Assembly: GCA_002403895.1 (NCBI GenBank)
Contig: DHIQ01000068.1
Location: 2,803-7,965 of the forward strand
DNA from: Candidatus Neomicrothrix sp. UBA4742
Lineage (GTDB): Bacteria; Actinomycetota; Acidimicrobiia; Acidimicrobiales; Acidimicrobilacustridaceae
Reading direction: 5' to 3'
DNA: 5,163 nucleotides
Position 1 is the stretch's first letter. Each line of letters starts with the position of its first letter. The translations under genes and the position numbers were made by a program. Positions 1 to 5,163 of this stretch are shown here, piece by piece. The notes beneath the pieces were generated by a model. It did not search any database, was not told where the DNA came from, and worked only from the letters and a program-made list of their open reading frames with translations.

Positions 1-251
1 AGCCCGCCGAGCTCGTCCACCACCCGGCTGGCGAAAGCGTCGATCCCGTCGAGATCGGACAGATCGACGACCCACGACCGGCTCTCCGGGGTGTGGACCC
101 GGACGTCGGCCAGCACGTCGGCCAGTCGATCGGCCCGCCGGGCGCACAGGCCGACGGTCGCTCCTCGCTCGGCGAACCCGCGGGCGATCTCGGCGCCGAG
201 ACCGGACGAGGCACCGGTCACCAGCACTCGCTTGCCATCGAGGCTGCCCAT
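1..251 (-). CDS. Short-chain dehydrogenase/reductase (SDR), N-terminal part
   Basis: This is the first 83 codons of an NAD(P)-dependent oxidoreductase with a Rossmann fold; the rest lies beyond the left edge. The glycine-rich nucleotide-binding motif TGASSGLG is at residues 12-19, directly after the first beta strand (KRVLV). The second strand ends in CARR (36-39); arginines there usually favour NADP(H). VVDLSD at 61-66 is the conserved adenine-contacting aspartate segment of classical SDRs. The catalytic S-Y-K residues would lie in the missing part, so neither activity nor substrate can be judged. The ATG at 251 fits the normal SDR N-terminus (about 10 residues before TGxxxGxG) and follows a run of nine G residues that can act as a ribosome-binding site. 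It is 83 bases downstream of the fic stop, on the same strand, with a candidate operator in the gap. Family assignment is firm; the specific reaction is unknown. Confidence 0.9.
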   Translation of the reverse strand, partial: MGSLDGKRVLVTGASSGLGAEIARGFAERGATVGLCARRADRLADVLADVRVHTPESRSWVVDLSDLDGIDAFASRVVDELGG

Positions 252-268
252 GATTCCCCCCCCCAGAA

Positions 269-284
269 CTGACGTCGGCGTCAG
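269..284. promoter_or_regulatory. Inverted repeat, candidate operator before the SDR gene
   Basis: CTGACGTCGGCGTCAG is a 16-base inverted repeat with perfect 6-base arms (CTGACG/CGTCAG) and a 4-base centre. It sits 17 bases upstream of the SDR start codon, in an 84-base intergenic gap. Short GC-rich palindromes of this form are typical sites for TetR-type dimeric repressors, but no regulator gene is visible here, so binding is an inference. A weak -10-like TACGCT lies directly upstream on the minus strand; I see no convincing -35. Confidence 0.4.
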
Positions 285-334
285 CGTAGTTTCCGTTCCC
301 GCCCACGGCGCAGGGGGGAGCGCAGCCGCGGCGA

Positions 335-1462
335 TCAGCTCGCCCAATCTCCGACGAGGTCCAGGAGGTCGCGGGCGAGCCACCACGAGCGGGGACGGCC
401 CAGCCCCTTGGCCCTGACGTCGATCGGGGCCACGATCCCACGTTCGGTGAGCGCGTCGAGCGCGCCGCGGGCCGCTCGCTCGGAGGTGTCGAGTCTCTTG
501 GCGGCGACCGCGGCGTTGATGACGGGATGCTCCGGCAGCAGTCGGACGAGGGGGCGGGCGGTTGCGTCGGCCCGGAGATCACCCACCCGCTGGTCCCAAT
601 CCGCGAGCAACGCCTGGATCCGTTCACCGAGAACAACGCTCGCGTCACCGGCGCGGGTCACTACATCGGCGAACCAGCCGACGTACGCGTCGAGAGGGCC
701 CTCGCGGAACTGGTAGAGGCCCGACAGATACCCACCCGGGTCGCGGGCGATCAAGACGCTGATCGGTGGAGGTAACGCCACACGGAGCCGGCGGGCGAGC
801 AGCCAGCTGATCAAAACCCGGCCAAGACGGCCGTTGCCGTCACCGTAGGGATGAATGGTCTCGAACTGGGCGTGGAGGACCGCCGCGTGGGTGACCGGGT
901 CGACATTTGAGCGGTTGGCGAAGGTGATGAGGTCGGCCATCAACTCGTCCACCCGATCCGGCGGCGGTGGCACGTACATCGCGTCAACCGGGCTTGCGCC
1001 ACCGATCCATCCCTGTGCGTCGCGGAATCGGCCCACCATCGGAGACGGCAGATCGCTGTGACGCATCAATCGCTTGTGCCAGCGGTTGAGCGTGGCGACG
1101 CTCAACCGCGTTCGGTGCGACGCCCGGATGGCTTCGGTCACCACAACCAAGTTGTCGGCGATCGACGCCGCGGTGGCGTCGGCTGCCGTGCCGTCGACCT
1201 CGGCCGCCGCGACGGCTTCGATCGGCGCGCGCAACCCCTCGATGTTCGACGACGCCACCCCCTCCGTTCGTAGCAGGATCCGAGCGATCGGCTCCCACGT
1301 TCCCGGCAGGCGCTCATCGGCGCGGCGCACCGCGGCCGCAGCCCGCTCGGTTCGCCGGGCGACCCCGACCCCCAAAGCGCACGCGTCCGTCGCGATCGGA
1401 TCGGGCAGCCAAGCACGGGCTTTGCGCCCCTGCCAGGTGATCTGTGACCAACGTCCACCCAT
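335..1462 (-). CDS. Fic family protein with C-terminal winged helix
   Basis: This is a Fic-domain protein of 375 residues. Fic enzymes usually transfer AMP from ATP to a hydroxyl group on a target protein; the target here is unknown. Residue numbers count from the ATG at 1462. A Fic_N-type N-terminus (RKARAWLPDPI, about 14-23) comes first. SSNIEG at 71-76 matches the inhibitory motif (S/T)xxxE(G/N) in the class II (N-terminal) position, whose glutamate blocks productive ATP binding. The flap region ends in YVPPPP (163-168). The catalytic motif HPYGDGNGRLGR is at 204-215, with His204, the anion-binding GNG and both arginines present; Tyr replaces the usual Phe. Residues about 305-345 look like a winged helix-turn-helix (INAAVAAKRL then SERAARGALDALTERGIV), common in this Fic subfamily. 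An in-frame GTG at 1480 would add six residues, but ATG 1462 has GGAAGG five bases upstream and is preferred. All key residues are present, so the enzyme should be active but self-inhibited. No antitoxin gene adjoins it, as expected when the inhibitory motif is in cis. Confidence 0.92.
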   Translation of the reverse strand: MGGRWSQITWQGRKARAWLPDPIATDACALGVGVARRTERAAAAVRRADERLPGTWEPIARILLRTEGVASSNIEGLRAPIEAVAAAEVDGTAADATAASIADNLVVVTEAIRASHRTRLSVATLNRWHKRLMRHSDLPSPMVGRFRDAQGWIGGASPVDAMYVPPPPDRVDELMADLITFANRSNVDPVTHAAVLHAQFETIHPYGDGNGRLGRVLISWLLARRLRVALPPPISVLIARDPGGYLSGLYQFREGPLDAYVGWFADVVTRAGDASVVLGERIQALLADWDQRVGDLRADATARPLVRLLPEHPVINAAVAAKRLDTSERAARGALDALTERGIVAPIDVRAKGLGRPRSWWLARDLLDLVGDWAS

Positions 1463-1467
1463 GCGAC

Positions 1468-1473
1468 CCTTCC
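1468..1473 (-). promoter_or_regulatory. Ribosome-binding site deciding the fic start
   Basis: GGAAGG on the minus strand lies five bases before ATG 1462. The alternative in-frame GTG at 1480 lies upstream of this site, inside the loop of the palindrome, and has no comparable site of its own at usual spacing. The Shine-Dalgarno sequence forms the outer end of one arm of the inverted repeat, so folding of the leader RNA would hide it. Confidence 0.65.
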
Positions 1474-1496
1474 GAAACACCAGATGTTTCGGAAGG
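1468..1496. repeat. Perfect 12-bp inverted repeat at the fic translation start
   Basis: The left arm is CCTTCCGAAACA (1468-1479), the spacer is CCAGA (1480-1484), and the right arm TGTTTCGGAAGG (1485-1496) is the exact reverse complement of the left. It ends five bases before the fic start codon and contains its ribosome-binding site. Two roles fit: a DNA operator for a dimeric regulator (perhaps the winged helix of Fic itself), or an RNA hairpin controlling translation. It is not a Rho-independent terminator, since it lies in the 5' leader and no U-run follows. Confidence 0.85.
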
Positions 1497-1523
1497 ATAG
1501 CCGATCACTCCGCCATAAACTCA
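1494..1523 (-). promoter_or_regulatory. Possible weak fic promoter
   Basis: On the minus strand TGAGTT (1518-1523) and TATCCT (1494-1499) are separated by 18 bases and could be -35 and -10 elements. Transcription would then start inside the palindrome, which would suit an operator overlapping +1. Both boxes are poor matches to the consensus, so this is only a candidate. Confidence 0.2.
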
Positions 1524-1525
1524 GC

Positions 1526-1690
1526 TCACCGCGGTGGAGGCTCCGACACTGGCCGGAGCTTCCGTCGCTTGGCGGGCTGCCGGTCGCCGAGGAAGAACAA
1601 CTCGTGGGGATCGAAGGAGATCGCCTTCGTGACCGCGGTGGGCGGAACCACCCTGAACGTCGATGCCGCCAGATAGCCGTACTTTCCCCC
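1526..1690 (-). other. Unassigned C-terminal tail of the remnant locus
   Basis: The second frame stays open to a TGA at 1526, but its last 55 codons do not resemble the C-terminus of the serine-hydrolase family: the expected YR-x-W and GIHGQ segments are absent. It reads KYGYLAASTFRVVPPTAV and later DPHELFFLGDRQ. The S-T-F-R-V-x-P pattern followed by a short Phe-rich strand recalls the C-terminal end of some pyridoxamine-phosphate-oxidase-fold proteins, so this may be the tail of a second, truncated gene. That is a weak guess; it may also be non-coding sequence that happens to stay open. Confidence 0.25.
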
Positions 1691-2063
1691 ACGCTGGAAC
1701 ACGCCGGGGTCGCCCCCGGCCCGGATCGACTGGATCACGTCCACCGGCACGACTTGGTCGTCACCGATTCGCCCACCCTCAGCCAGCACGAGTCCGAAAC
1801 GGGCCTGGTCGCGGGTGGTGACGGCCAGGCCCCCACCGCACACCGGCGTCGCCGAATCCGAACGCGTCGCCGACGCTGGGCGCCTCGCCCGCGTCGAGGT
1901 AGTCCTCGTCGTAGCCCACCGACACGGTCATGTCGGCCACCTCACCCACCGTCGCGTCGGCGAACCCGCTGGTGGCCAACTCGCCGATGCGGTCGCCTAC
2001 GCGAGCCGATCGGTCCAACCGTCCCTCGGCCACCGCGCTGGCCGCCAGCGTGCCGGTGAACGA
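1526..2063 (-). pseudogene. Decayed beta-lactamase-fold serine hydrolase (NylB-like)
   Basis: No intact gene spans this stretch, but two overlapping reading frames carry pieces of one protein family. Frame 1 reads SFTGTLAASAVAEGRLD from 2063 and then ATVGEVADMTVSVGYDEDYLD to about 1890. This resembles the segment after the catalytic SxxK and the DMT-V-Y-EDY segment of 6-aminohexanoate-oligomer hydrolase-like serine hydrolases. Frame 2, from about 1843, reads GGGLAVTTRDQARFGLVL then GGDP, the GG-x-T-x-D-ARFG block normally found well over a hundred residues further on. The middle part, including the Tyr catalytic motif, is missing and the frame changes at the junction. The SxxK serine and lysine are also absent: codons just before SFTG read GDAG, and the xylH stop lies only about 30 bases upstream. 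Intact members have roughly 400 residues; about 125 recognisable ones remain. A single sequencing error cannot explain this; deletion and decay can. The family call rests on motif memory, not on an alignment. Confidence 0.65.
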
Positions 2064-2092
2064 CCCTGCGTCCCCCTGGGGCCCGGCCGAGG

Positions 2093-3331
2093 TCAGTACC
2101 GCCCGGCGGTCTCTCGACCGCGACGCGACACGGCATCGATGGTGACCGCGATCAGCAGCACCGCTCCGGTCACCATGAACTTCACCGACGACTGCACGTT
2201 GAGCAGATCCATGCCGTTGGCGATCGAACCGATCACGAGGGCGCCCAACAGGGCCGACCAGGCCGAGCCGCGGCCGCCGAACAAGCTGGTGCCACCGATG
2301 ACGGCGGCGGCGATGGCATCGAGGAGCAGGTCACTGCCACCGGACGATTGATTGACGGCCAACAGGCGTGAGGCGGCGAGCACGCCGCCGACGGCGGCCA
2401 TACCGGAGCACAGGGCGAACACGCTGAGGCGTACCCAGTCGACCGAGATGCCGGCCCGGCGGGCGGCCTCGGCGTTGCCGCCGACGGCGAAGAGGTGCCG
2501 GCCATACCGGGTGCGTCGGGTGATGATGTCGAAGATCACGACGAAGCCGACGAGCAAGACGGCGGCCAGCGGGAGGCCGCGGTCGCGGTTGAACATGATC
2601 GTCGCCCCGAAGACCACGAAGGCGATGGCGACAATCCGAACCACCACGACTCGCACCGGCACCAGGGGCACCCCGACGGTGCTGCGGCGCCTCCGGTTGA
2701 ACAGCACCGACGCCACATAGACGACCACCACCCCGATGGCGACCACCCAACTGGTGGCCGGGCCGAAGAAGGTGCTGGTCAGCCCCGTGATGCCTTTGTC
2801 GGTGATGTTGACCGTGCCGGTGTTGCCGAGCACGTAGAGCAGGGCGCCCTGCCACGCCAGAAGACCGGCCAGGGTCACCACGAACGAGGGGACCCGGAGC
2901 TTGGTGATCCACCATCCCTGGAAGAGGCCGATGGCGACGCCGGCCACGATGGCGGCGCCGATCGCCGCCGGTGCCGACCAGCCATGCTTCACGTTCAGCA
3001 CGGCCATGATCGCCGCCGTCAACCCGCTGACCGCGCCGACCGACAGGTCGATCTCGCCCAGCAGCAAGACCAGCACGATGCCCACGGAGATGGTGCCCAT
3101 CGCGGCGATCTGGAGCACGAGGTTGGTCAGGTTCACCGGCGAGAGGAATCGGCTGTTCAGGAATTGGAAGACCGTCCAGATCACAAAGATGCCGAGCAGC
3201 ACCGGGAGGTTGCCGAGCTCACCCTGACCCAGACGACGGCGGAACGCCCGGGCCGCACCGGCGACGCCGGGTTGCTCGACAATCAATCGGCTATCCGGTG
3301 CCATCGCCTCCGCGTCGGTCAGATTGGCCAT
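2093..3331 (-). CDS. xylH: D-xylose-type ABC transporter permease (XylH-like)
   Basis: This 412-residue inner-membrane permease of the BPD_transp_2 (RbsC/XylH) family forms the sugar channel, most likely as a homodimer. After a hydrophilic N-terminus of about 40 residues, hydrophobic segments run through the protein, giving roughly ten membrane helices. Family landmarks are GEIDLSVGA (92-100), GWWITKLRVPSFVVTLAGLL (139-158), NRDRGLP (248-254), the cytoplasmic GGNAEAARRAGISV (284-297) that contacts the ATPase, and LDAIAAAVIGGTSLFGGRGS (337-356). These closely match the order and wording I remember for E. coli XylH (393 residues), more so than RbsC. The frame stays open to 3469, but ATG 3331 has GGGAGG seven bases upstream and gives the normal length; the extra 46 codons would overlap the upstream ATPase gene. 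It starts 49 bases after the ATPase stop, so the genes are surely co-transcribed. Sugar specificity is inferred from similarity and from the XylF-like partner. Confidence 0.92.
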   Translation of the reverse strand: MANLTDAEAMAPDSRLIVEQPGVAGAARAFRRRLGQGELGNLPVLLGIFVIWTVFQFLNSRFLSPVNLTNLVLQIAAMGTISVGIVLVLLLGEIDLSVGAVSGLTAAIMAVLNVKHGWSAPAAIGAAIVAGVAIGLFQGWWITKLRVPSFVVTLAGLLAWQGALLYVLGNTGTVNITDKGITGLTSTFFGPATSWVVAIGVVVVYVASVLFNRRRRSTVGVPLVPVRVVVVRIVAIAFVVFGATIMFNRDRGLPLAAVLLVGFVVIFDIITRRTRYGRHLFAVGGNAEAARRAGISVDWVRLSVFALCSGMAAVGGVLAASRLLAVNQSSGGSDLLLDAIAAAVIGGTSLFGGRGSAWSALLGALVIGSIANGMDLLNVQSSVKFMVTGAVLLIAVTIDAVSRRGRETAGRY

Positions 3332-3338
3332 CAGGATG

Positions 3339-3344
3339 CCTCCC
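3339..3344 (-). promoter_or_regulatory. Ribosome-binding site deciding the xylH start
   Basis: GGGAGG on the minus strand is seven bases before ATG 3331. It sets the permease start here rather than at upstream in-frame starts as far as 3469, which would place the N-terminus inside the ATPase gene and add polar, non-family sequence. Confidence 0.8.
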
Positions 3345-3380
3345 GAGCGGACGTGGTGGCTGTCGTTGGATCGGTTCCGC

Positions 3381-4238
3381 TCATGGTGCGCTCCCACCGG
3401 TCGGCCCGGGTCGGTGATCCGCTCCGTTCGCCGGAAGGACGTCAGTCGACAGATCCAGTTCGACGGCACCGGGGTCGGACATGACCTTCTCGACCTCTCC
3501 GGTGTCGAACGCGCCGGTCATCGCCGCCACGACCTGTTCACCGGTCGACTCGGCCGCGTCGTAGCTCGCCACCATGCGACCCAGCCGCAGCACGGCGATC
3601 CGATTGGCCACGGCGAACACGTCGATGAGGTTGTGGCTGATCACGATCACGGCCAGGCCCTGTTCCCGAAGCCGGCGAATGAGGTTGAGCACCTGCCGGG
3701 TCTGGGGCACGCCCAGGGCCGCGGTCGGTTCATCGAGGATCACCAGTTTGGGCTCGCCGATGGTGGCGCGAGCCACCGCCACGGATTGGCGCTGCCCCCC
3801 CGACAGTGACGCAACCGCGATGCGGACACTGGGGATCGACACCGCCAGTCGCCGCAGCAGCATCGTGGCATCCCGCTCCAGGTTGGGCTCGTCGATCAGT
3901 CGCGTCACGGTGAGCGATTCGCGGCCCAGGTACAGGTTGGCGACGACGTCGAGGTTGTCGCACAACGCAAGATCCTGGTACACGGTCGAGATCCCAAGCG
4001 CAGTGGCCGCCGCCGGAGACTGGAGGTGGCGTTCGACACCGTCGAACCAGAACGAGCCGGAGTCGGCTCGGAAAATCCCCGACATCACTTTGATGAGGGT
4101 CGACTTGCCGGCGCCGTTGTCGCCGACAAGAGCGACCACCTCACCGGGAGCAATGTCGAAATCGACCTCGGTCAGAGCTTGGACGGCACCAAACCGCTTG
4201 CTGACCCCCTGCAGGCGAAGCATCGGCTCCGTTGTCAT
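3381..4238 (-). CDS. Sugar ABC transporter ATP-binding protein, single domain
   Basis: This 285-residue cytoplasmic ATPase powers the adjacent xylose-type importer. All motifs are present once: aromatic A-loop F16, Walker A GDNGAGKST (39-47), Q-loop around Gln88 (VYQD), signature LSGGQ (145-149), Walker B VILDEP (166-171) with catalytic Glu170, D-loop AALG (173-176) and switch His202. ALGISTVYQDLALCDNLDV matches the carbohydrate (CUT2) subfamily. Enterobacterial XylG and RbsA carry two such domains in about 500 residues; this protein has one, as in FrcA-type transporters, so a homodimer should serve the permease. After about residue 245 the tail is acidic, then Pro/Gly-rich, with no fold I recognise. 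ATG 4238 has AGGGGGG eight bases upstream; ATG 4223 is a less likely alternative. The gene lies between the binding protein and the permease. I give no symbol because xylG usually means the double-domain protein. Confidence 0.93.
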   Translation of the reverse strand: MTTEPMLRLQGVSKRFGAVQALTEVDFDIAPGEVVALVGDNGAGKSTLIKVMSGIFRADSGSFWFDGVERHLQSPAAATALGISTVYQDLALCDNLDVVANLYLGRESLTVTRLIDEPNLERDATMLLRRLAVSIPSVRIAVASLSGGQRQSVAVARATIGEPKLVILDEPTAALGVPQTRQVLNLIRRLREQGLAVIVISHNLIDVFAVANRIAVLRLGRMVASYDAAESTGEQVVAAMTGAFDTGEVEKVMSDPGAVELDLSTDVLPANGADHRPGPTGGSAP

Positions 4239-4246
4239 GCGTTGTT

Positions 4247-4253
4247 CCCCCCT
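4247..4253 (-). promoter_or_regulatory. Ribosome-binding site of the ATPase gene
   Basis: AGGGGGG on the minus strand, eight bases before ATG 4238, supports that start over the in-frame ATG at 4223. It begins only five bases after the foot of the intercistronic stem-loop. Confidence 0.6.
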
Positions 4254-4258
4254 GCGGT

Positions 4259-4289
4259 TCGGGGCAGGATCGATGAGACCCTGCCCCGA
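4259..4289 (-). repeat. Stem-loop between the binding-protein and ATPase genes
   Basis: TCGGGGCAGG (4259-4268) and CCTGCCCCGA (4280-4289) form a perfect 10-base-pair, GC-rich stem with an 11-base loop. It lies 39 bases after the xylF-like stop and 20 bases before the ATPase start. No U-run follows in the transcript, so it is not a canonical terminator. In binding-protein operons such hairpins commonly protect the upstream mRNA from 3' exonucleases or cause partial attenuation, giving more binding protein than membrane components. That role is inferred from position. Confidence 0.7.
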
Positions 4290-4328
4290 CCGAGCACGGT
4301 AGTGCCGTCGTCCGGACTGGACGTCCGA

Positions 4329-5163
4329 TCAGCTGATGCCGGCTGCGGTGCAGGCGCTCTTGTAGGCGTCGGTGCAGATCTGCGCTGCGGTCCAGAACCC
4401 GTCGGCGACCACCGTGGACTTGACGTTGTCCTTCGTGACCGCGACCGGGGTGAGGATCACCGAGGGCACGTCCTTGGTCTTGTTGTTGACGCTCGTCGCG
4501 ACCAGGCTCGCGTCGGGGGTCTGGCCCTGGACGAGCGCGACGGCCAGCGTGGCTGCCCCTTCGGCTTCCGGCTTCACGGCCTTGTAGACCGTCATGTACT
4601 GCTCACCGATCAGGACACGCTGGATAGCGGCAAGCTCGGCGTCCTGGCCCGTCGTCGGCGGGATCGGGCTGATGCCGGCCCCCTTCATGGCGGCGATGGC
4701 CCCGCCACCGGTGCCGTCATTGGCGGCGTACACACCGACGAACCCGTCCTTGCCGAGGCTGGTAGTGGCCTGGTCCATCTCGGCCTGCGCCTTGTCGGGG
4801 CTCCAGTCGGGGGTGTCGTACTCCGCGCCGACCTTGAGACCGCTGGAGTCGATGACGCTGTGGGCCCCCTTCTTGAACAGGGTGGCGTTGTTGTCAGTCG
4901 GCGAACCGTTGATCATGACGATGGTGCCGTCGCTCTTGCCATCGGACTTGAGCTTGTCGACGAGCGCCTGGCCCTGCAGCTTGCCGACCTGCTCGTTGTC
5001 GAACGAGATGTAGTAGTCGATCTCAGCGTTGTTGATCAGGCGGTCGTAGCTGATGACCGGGACCTTCTGCTGGTTGGCCTTGGTTACGATGGCCGCGGCC
5101 GACGCCGAGTCGACCGGGTCGAGCACCAAGACCTTGGCGCCGTTGGTGAGCGCGGCCTCAGCC
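4329..5163 (-). CDS. xylF: D-xylose-type sugar-binding protein (XylF-like), N-terminus missing
   Basis: This is the C-terminal 277 codons of an extracytoplasmic periplasmic-binding-protein (type I fold) that delivers sugar to the XylH-like permease. Numbering is from the first full codon at 5162. Landmarks match the E. coli XylF I remember, in order: SYDRLINNAEIDYYISFDNE (38-57, Asp40-Arg41), INGSPTDNNATLFKKG (84-99), AANDGTGGGAI (146-156, Asn148-Asp149), TTGQDAELAAIQR (170-182, Asp174), MTVYKAV (190-196, Lys194), and DVPSVILTPVAVTKDNV near the end. Asp/Arg, Asn/Asp and Lys residues at these places line the sugar pocket in this family. The signal peptide, probably a lipobox in an actinobacterium, and most of the first lobe lie beyond the right edge, so the start cannot be seen. 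The C-terminus carries two cysteines (263 and 271) that E. coli XylF lacks. It is the first visible gene of the operon. Xylose is the likely ligand; a related pentose cannot be excluded. Confidence 0.92.
   Translation of the reverse strand, partial: AEAALTNGAKVLVLDPVDSASAAAIVTKANQQKVPVISYDRLINNAEIDYYISFDNEQVGKLQGQALVDKLKSDGKSDGTIVMINGSPTDNNATLFKKGAHSVIDSSGLKVGAEYDTPDWSPDKAQAEMDQATTSLGKDGFVGVYAANDGTGGGAIAAMKGAGISPIPPTTGQDAELAAIQRVLIGEQYMTVYKAVKPEAEGAATLAVALVQGQTPDASLVATSVNNKTKDVPSVILTPVAVTKDNVKSTVVADGFWTAAQICTDAYKSACTAAGIS

Noticed and set aside
335..1462. Fic as half of a toxin-antitoxin pair or new defence system
   Set aside because: The inhibitory SSNIEG motif is within the protein and there is no small antitoxin gene beside it. 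The neighbours are a sugar transporter, a pseudogene and an oxidoreductase, which do not form a system.
1468..1496. The palindrome as a Rho-independent terminator or an insertion-sequence end
   Set aside because: No U-run follows in either direction, no transposase or second copy is present, and no target duplication is visible; its place at the fic start fits regulation better.
1074..1676. Plus-strand open frame of 200 codons opposite the 5' part of fic
   Set aside because: It is antisense to a well-supported Fic protein, crosses the palindrome and the intergenic gap, and has low-complexity Ala/Arg/Ser composition.
1484..2059. Plus-strand open frame of 191 codons starting in the palindrome
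   Set aside because: The N-terminal MFRK simply reads the other arm of the inverted repeat. The rest is Arg/Pro-rich with no recognisable domain and opposes the hydrolase remnant.
2495..3484. Long plus-strand open frame of 329 codons opposite the permease
   Set aside because: Its product is very rich in His, Asp, Arg and Gly with no domain, as expected from the antisense of a GC-rich membrane-protein gene. The XylH-like protein on the minus strand explains the region.
4296..4308. Small hairpin ACGG-TAGTG-CCGT just after the binding-protein gene
   Set aside because: A four-base stem is expected by chance in DNA of this GC content; the larger stem at 4259-4289 is the significant one.

Overview
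The window is very GC-rich, with GTG/TTG codons and GC-biased third positions. It looks like chromosomal DNA of a high-GC actinobacterium. An Acidimicrobiia-type lineage is possible but is only an inference from the flavour of the proteins. Every gene I can support reads on the minus strand, so the genes are described from right to left.

Right part (5163 to 2093): a D-xylose-type ABC importer operon in the order binding protein, ATPase, permease. The binding protein (xylF-like) runs off the right edge without its N-terminus. It is followed by a 97-base gap (stop codon of one gene to start codon of the next) holding a strong stem-loop, then an ATPase with only one nucleotide-binding domain, then a XylH-like permease. 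Together they would capture xylose outside the membrane, pass it through a permease dimer and power transport with an ATPase homodimer. No xylose isomerase, kinase or regulator lies in the window.

Middle (about 2063 to 1526): no intact gene. It holds remnants of a beta-lactamase-fold serine hydrolase of the 6-aminohexanoate-oligomer hydrolase (NylB) type. The SxxK region and the middle of the protein are lost and the frame changes at the internal junction. The tail after it may come from a second, unrelated gene.

Left part (1496 to 1): a complete Fic-family protein (class II layout with an N-terminal inhibitory motif and a C-terminal winged helix). It starts just after a perfect 12+12 base inverted repeat that overlaps its ribosome-binding site. 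Downstream lies the N-terminal part of a short-chain dehydrogenase/reductase running off the left edge, with a TGACG-N6-CGTCA-like operator candidate just before its start.

The transporter is ordinary in function. The most interesting points are the palindrome fused to the fic translation start, the decayed and possibly mosaic hydrolase locus, and the intercistronic hairpin of the xylose operon. I see no CRISPR, tRNA, rRNA, insertion sequence or clear new defence system.
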